Assembly: GCA_013399115.1 (NCBI GenBank)
Contig: VXAA01002162.1
Coordinates: forward strand, 129,870 to 193,869
Length of the DNA: 64,000 bases
From: Anseranas semipalmata
Taxonomy: Eukaryota > Chordata > Aves > Anseriformes > Anseranatidae
Direction of reading: 5' to 3'
Numbering within the stretch: the first letter of the stretch is position 1; each line of letters starts with the position of its first letter. This document shows positions 53,665-64,000 of this stretch, one piece after another. The translations under genes and the position numbers were made by a program. The notes beneath the pieces were generated by a model. The model saw nothing but the letters and a program-made list of their open reading frames with translations, searched no databases and was not told where the DNA came from.

Positions 53665-54359
53665 TATATATAGTATATATATATATATAAAAAAATGTCA
53701 TGGAGTTTCTCTACAGAAACTGTTTTCATCTGTTTAGAATGAAAGGGGCTTCAGTTTGTGTTGTCTTAGTATAACAGTAAGCACAAATTCATTATTGCTA
53801 AATGGAAAATTGTATCCTCTTTGGGGAAGATGGGGTAACATTTTCCAGTCTTTTCTCAGTCTTTCCTTCAGGAAGCAAGGATATTTAAGAAATTTTATCA
53901 CGAGCAAGTAAGAAACAATTAAAAATGTTACAATATTTTCAGGCTATAGATACCAAACTTGTGTAAGGAAGTTATTCTTGTAAGGACTCATAATTCATAC
54001 ATTCCTGTAAGAACTGGTAGAACCTCTGGCAACTGTGGTTGACTTTAAATAGTTTGCTGTGGAAAACAAACACTTCAGTGTGACAGGGTGGAATTTGAGG
54101 GTGAAACAGGTGAATCTTAATGTGGTGGGTGATGTCCAAATAATGTGTGATTTTTGGCAATACATATAAGTTACTATTACCAATGTATTCTTTATTGTCC
54201 AGTTAGAAGGAAAATCGTTTAGGCATCTACTATGCATTTTTTTCTTGGCATGGTGACTAGCTCAAGTGCTAGACCTTTTTGGAGCTTCTGGCTCGGGTAT
54301 TGAGCTAAACACTCATTTTTTGTGTGTTTTACTATTCTTTGGTGTACTCTAGCAGATTT
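53468..54359. repeat. Second copy of the intronic duplication, fuller version
   Basis: It begins with ctcaagtaatatt and a poly-A, then about 115 bases not present in copy 1, a TA repeat, and from 53696 the shared block up to gcagattt at 54352-54359. It continues into unique intron. This copy probably represents the true structure of the locus. Confidence 0.9.
53606..53690. repeat. (TA)n microsatellite with palindromic interruptions
   Basis: About 85 bases of alternating TA with a few C or G interruptions (tacact, tactatatatagta). The tactatatatagta segment is self-complementary, and the whole tract can fold into hairpins. Such tracts are often lost by assemblers, which probably explains the missing segment in copy 1. 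Confidence 0.95.
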
Positions 54360-55986
54360 GTCTGTATTCTGTTACTTTGGTTTGTATGAAAATGGGCTTG
54401 GACTGTTGGCCAAGTGCATATGCAAGTGTGTTCTGATTGTCTCAGTCACTCCATTGGAGAAAATTACCAAAGACAGAAAATACATTCAATAGTTTCAATA
54501 CCAAGTGTTTTCTTAAACTGGGGTAACTGATTATTCTGGAAGATAAGGATGCTTTCTGAAGACTGAGCACACAAGTGTGTTGTGCCACTGTTCTTGTTCA
54601 GTAGCAGAACCTAGATCAAGTTCTTGAATTCAAGAGGACCTTACATTAAGAAAAGTACAGTGACTGTGAGAAGAGAAAGTTCTCTGTACGCTAATTCTGT
54701 AAGTCTGGCTGAAGCATAGCTTGTATTTGATTAAATACTTCATTCTCATTTTTCATGGTATTAAATCAGAGTAATTTCCTATAGTTGTACAGATAACTAT
54801 CTTACTGCATACAGTTTTTTCAGCATTAATATTAGTATTTCTTAATCATGTTCTGTGCTATCTTAGAATTCAGCTAAAGCTTCTGTTAATACTAAATATT
54901 AGAAGTAAATATTTCTTTTATTCTAACAACTGTCAGGTGCTAGATAGTGCTTCTGAAAAACACGAGTGTGGGGAGCTCAAGGTCTGTAACTATGAATATT
55001 TATTTTTCAGGGCTGTGCTTCTTATGCAGGAGGGGAAAGGGTTTATACCTCTGTCCTTTAAGCTGTCTTCATCCACATAAGCTGTGTTCTAACTGCTCTC
55101 CTAAAAAGTGCTTTTATAAATGCAGAAATTGTTTTGGTTTGATTACTGCATGTTAGTGAGGGATATCTAGTTCAGAGTAAAGAGGGCTCAAAACAGCTGG
55201 GGATTGTTTGAAGGTGATTAAAATGTAAGTTGATGAGCATGTTCTTTTAAGTGCTGAGATTTTTACAGAATATTTTTCTGTAAGAACTATCTAATTTCTG
55301 TAGTATCTGAAGTTTTTCACCAGTGAATATGAAGATGACTCTTGCATCCTGTAGCTGTTTGACACACATTATTTATCAAGTGCAGAGGAAATTGATTAAC
55401 TGTGGAGCAGAATTGTGTAAAATTGAATTCAGAACCGTTTTCTGTTTTTTCATAATAAAATGATTACTGAAAGAATTCCATCTGAAGACTGTTGAAAGCT
55501 GGCTGCAGTTTATGATATAACGGATAAAATCTGCATCCTTGGCCTTCCAACAACCTTTACACCAGCAGATGGTGGGCGTAAAGATGTCATTCATCATTTA
55601 TTTACAATGGGCTTTATTTATTCTAGTGTCAACAGCTGCCCCAGGGAGCGGGTTATTGAATTCAAATGTGAAGCTCTGGGTTATTTGCTTCCTTTCAAAT
55701 TTGTCTTCAGAGCTTAGTTGCTAGGAGTCCATTCTGTGCTCTAATAATGATTCATGTATTGTGAAGCCATTCAGTAAATTGGGTTGTCAGGGATTGCCAA
55801 AAAAGGTTTAGAGGTCTTGTTCCGATTTTTTTTTTAACAGCACTGTGCTGTAGTTGGTGTCTTCTTATTATGTGCCTTCTTTTGCCAGTGTTAGAGACTT
55901 TGTGCCCAGTTGTCCCCTCTCTGATTTCCCCTCCATACACCTCCTTGCCCTCGCAAAAGTAGTAAGCTTATGGTTTTCAGCAATAA

Positions 55987-61180
<5,194 letters not shown>

Positions 61181-61835
61181 TGAATTGCACTCAGTAGCTT
61201 GTACAGATGCTATTCCTCTAGGTTTTGGATTCCTTAACTTGATTTAACTGCTCTTTAATTTATAGTATGAGAAACACATTGTCTAACTTGTATCTGATTG
61301 CACAGCACTAATTATATTGTTGAGATTCCATTAACTGTTATACTTTTTATTTTTAAAAATAATTGATCAGTGAAATAAGTACACCTGTCTGTGTTGAAAT
61401 CTGAAAATTGAAACTAGAAGAGATTTGCCAGTCCAGAAGCAAGGCAAGCTATCATTGTCCTTGACAAATGTCAATCTAACCAGTTCTTAAAGACCTCTTA
61501 TTTCACGTGCTCTTCAGAGCAAGCTATTGCAATGCTTTGGTATCCCTACTGTAAAACCATTTTCATCTTTCCCTTCTGCTACCTAGCAGGAATCTTCTTT
61601 GCTGCAATTCACACACACAATTTCTTTTTCTGTCCTTTAGACAGTTGCCGAAGAGGTCATTGTTTTGGTTGCTGTAGTCTGTTATGTATTTGAATTAACG
61701 TTACGTTTTTCAGTCTTTGCAACTTTACAGTAAAGAACTTAAGTCCCTTGAAGTTTTGCATACAGTTCATATTTCTGGATATGAGTTCTTACATATATCA
61801 CCTTGATCTACTGCACATCCATCTTGAAGGATGGT

Positions 61836-62433
61836 TGTGGTGGGTTGACCTCAGCCAGCAACTAAACACCACCCAATTGCTCACTTATTCCGCTTGACCA
61901 GTGGGATGGGGGAGAAAATCAAAAGAGCCAAAATGAGGAGAAACTCATGGGTTGAGATAAAGACAGCTTAATAAGTGAAGGAAAGGGAGGGGGGAGAGGG
62001 ATAGTGATAGAAAGGCAGTCACTCCCAGTGTAGTCTGCAGCTGGCCATATATTGGTCAGGCGCACCGGGCACGAACCTACGGATAACACCAGCTTCCCAT
62101 AAACAGATCGATTGCCAGCCAGTATTTGAGCAACAGCTACTTTAGAAAGACTACCTCTTGCTTTTTATTGCTGAGCATGATTGTTATATAATATGAAATA
62201 TCCCTTTGGCTATTTCAGGTCAGCTGTCTGGCTGTGTCTCCCGCAACTTCTTGCCTACCCCAAGCCTAATTGCTGTGGAGCAGAGGGAGAAACAAAGCCT
62301 TGGCATTGTGCACGCAAGATTTAGAAGTTAAAACATTGATGTTATCAATGTTGGTTTAGTCACAAATCTGAAACACAGCACCATATATGCTGCTATGAAA
62401 AAAATTAACTCCATCCCAGCCAGACCCAGTATA
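61836..62433 (+). mobile_element. Solo LTR of an avian ERV-L type endogenous retrovirus
   Basis: It starts with TGTGGTGGGTTGACC, the well-known start of avian class III (ERV-L) LTRs. It carries gggttgagataaagacagct, later atatccctttggctatttc, tcagctgtctggctgtgtc, cacagcaccatatatgctgc and ends aaaattaactccatcccagc then cagacccagtata. The family normally ends in CA; here it is TA. The 5-base flanks atggt (61831-61835) and gtggt (62434-62438) match at four of five positions, consistent with a decayed target-site duplication. No gag, pol or env sequence is next to it, so recombination between two LTRs probably removed the interior. Sense to RAB2A. Exact subfamily unknown. Confidence 0.85.
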
Positions 62434-62527
62434 GTGGTAGACAAAGAGCTCCAGCTGAGATGTTAGTGCTATATAAAGCAGAAAGATTGCTTCACTTCAA
62501 TTTCACCGAATTTTGCTGAAATTCCTT

Positions 62528-62738
62528 ACTGGGAGGGTGGCGAGGCCCTGGAACAGGTTGCCCAGAGAAGCTGTGGATGCCCCATCCCTGGAAGTGTTCA
62601 AGGCCAGGCTGGATGGGGCTTTGAGCAGCCTGGTCTAGTGGGAGGTGTCCCTGCCCATGGCAGGGGGGTTGGAACCGGGTGATCTTTAAGGTCCCTTCCA
62701 GCCCAAACCATTCTGTGATTCTGTGATGATTCTATGAC
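62528..62738 (+). mobile_element. CR1 LINE 3' end in intron 6
   Basis: It reads ggcgaggccctggaacaggt, gttcaaggccaggctggatg, tggtctagtgggaggtgtcc, catggcaggggggttggaac and ends ccattctgtgattctgtgat followed by attctatgac. It is nearly the same as 15120-15313, so both come from one CR1 subfamily. About 210 bases of the element remain, in sense orientation to RAB2A. Confidence 0.95.
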
Positions 62739-63453
62739 TTGTCTTTCGGGCCCATACTCAGTTCCTACATCCCAGCTTATTAGCCTTTTTTTTTTTTTTA
62801 TAGTAGTATGGCATAGTTCAGCTTCTCATAGTACATAATCTGTTCTTAATCTTTTCTAAAATAGTCCTAAATGCAAGATGGTGGGCAACCGATTAGATAC
62901 TGCTTTAGTAGTAAAGCTCTCTAGTTTTGAAATATTTTTTTTGAAAAGTTATAGTAAGAGTAGCATACAGCTGTTATTTACTTCATTCTGTTTTGTTACT
63001 ATGTGGTTCTAACATAGTCACCTATTTCTGTGACAAAAAGTGATTTCTAGTGCATGAGTTGTCTGGTACCTAATGCATCTATGATTATCAGGAGGAAAAT
63101 CAGCATAAAATTTGTTCTCAAATAAGTGCAAATAGAATATTCTCTTCTAGTTTCTATGAATGAGCGATTGTGTGATTGTACTAACTTTCTTAACTCTGAT
63201 GGAAAAGCTTCAGGATGTAATTCTTTGTAGAGATGGTCAAATGCATTCCTTAAACAGTATTCTCAATCAACACTAAAAGAGGTAGCATGATCTAAAATAG
63301 TTACAGCTGAAAGAGAAAAATCTTAACCTTTGAGTTAATAAAAACAAATGAGGAGAAATAGTAGTCACAGGAGGTAAAGGTATCACTTCATGGACAAAGA
63401 AAAAGGCCACACATTTTTATGTTATTGTGCTGATTCTGGACTGTTCAGTATCG

Positions 63454-63473
63454 AAAAAAAAAAGGGGGGGGGG
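63454..63473. repeat. A10G10 homopolymer junction
   Basis: Ten A residues are followed by ten G residues. Exact length is unreliable. Confidence 0.9.
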
Positions 63474-64000
63474 AACAAGGGAAGAAATTGTGTGAAATGG
63501 GCAGCATTAGAAGAAAGAACAAGAGGTACGCAGAACTGAGGCAGACCTAGAAAGCCTTCAGTACATGACTTCAGGACTGGAAGGAAATGATGGGTTTTAT
63601 GACTGGCTGAGGATATAGAAACTAAACAGAACAACTTTTGAGGTAATTCAGCTAAAATGAGTTAGATGAAATTTTAAGCAGAAGAAATCTGTGGCAGTGT
63701 GTCCACAGATGTTATCTTAGGCAGTAACAATGCAAAACGTTTTTACTGATTTTTTGGGGGGGAGACTAATGGCTAGGAAAGTAAAGATTTTTTGACTAGA
63801 AAGAGTGTGTGTTTATACTGTTGAATTTTTGCACGTAACGATTCCTGTAGTTCTCTGCAGCCTTATCCTCGATATGTGGAAACTCTCTCTCATTATGAAC
63901 ATACACTTGCAGTGTATAGCTTGCATTCCACTGGTGTAAAGAAACTATAGCAAGTACTTTTTATCCATTTTAATTATTCTTGAGACACTGATTGCTATAA

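Noticed and set aside
52975..54237. Two identical pairs of open frames suggesting a duplicated small gene
   Set aside because: They are the same non-coding intron sequence present twice through the probable assembly duplication.

Overview
This window is vertebrate nuclear DNA, and almost certainly avian. It carries at least eight CR1-family LINE fragments, several ending in the bird-type 3' tail (attctatgattct or attctgtgattct), and one solo LTR of the common avian ERV-L type (starts TGTGGTGGG, ends near ccagacccagta). Protein-coding density is very low and introns are kilobases long. The species cannot be named from sequence alone. The sequence is a draft assembly with two N gaps (512 and 89 bases) and two single Ns.

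One real gene is recognisable: RAB2A, on the plus strand. Five consecutive coding exons (2 to 6) lie at 41349-41420, 45008-45075, 56032-56114, 57490-57582 and 61027-61138. All have GT/AG splice sites and compatible phases, and together they encode residues 16 to 158 of the 212-residue small GTPase. Exon 1 (the first 15 codons and part of codon 16) is not visible. It most likely lies in the 512-base gap inside a CpG island at about 30.8-31.7 kb, which should be the promoter. The last exons (residues 159-212, including the prenylated CC tail) lie beyond 64000. RAB2A works in ER-Golgi traffic and in late endosome/autophagosome-lysosome fusion.

Layout: 1-30.8 kb is intergenic DNA upstream of RAB2A. 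It holds a degenerate tandem repeat at about 1.4-3.8 kb, a small CpG-rich patch at about 4.85-5.06 kb, a 1.4 kb CR1 with broken RT frames at 13.9-15.3 kb, smaller CR1 pieces, two long pyrimidine arrays at 20.2 and 21.4 kb, and a 1.3 kb antisense CR1 at 27.7-29.0 kb with an open 407-codon RT frame whose catalytic FADD is changed to FADA. A much older plus-strand LINE remnant lies beside it (29.0-30.1 kb). 31.5-64 kb is RAB2A introns and exons, with three sense-oriented CR1 3' ends and the solo LTR.

Points most worth a second look: the unclassified ~170 bp degenerate repeat near the left end; a near-identical ~680 bp duplication around the 89-base gap in intron 3 that looks like an unmerged allele; the missing first exon; and a juxtaposed acceptor/donor in intron 1 that resembles a recursive splice site. 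I found no operon, CRISPR array or other novel multi-gene system.
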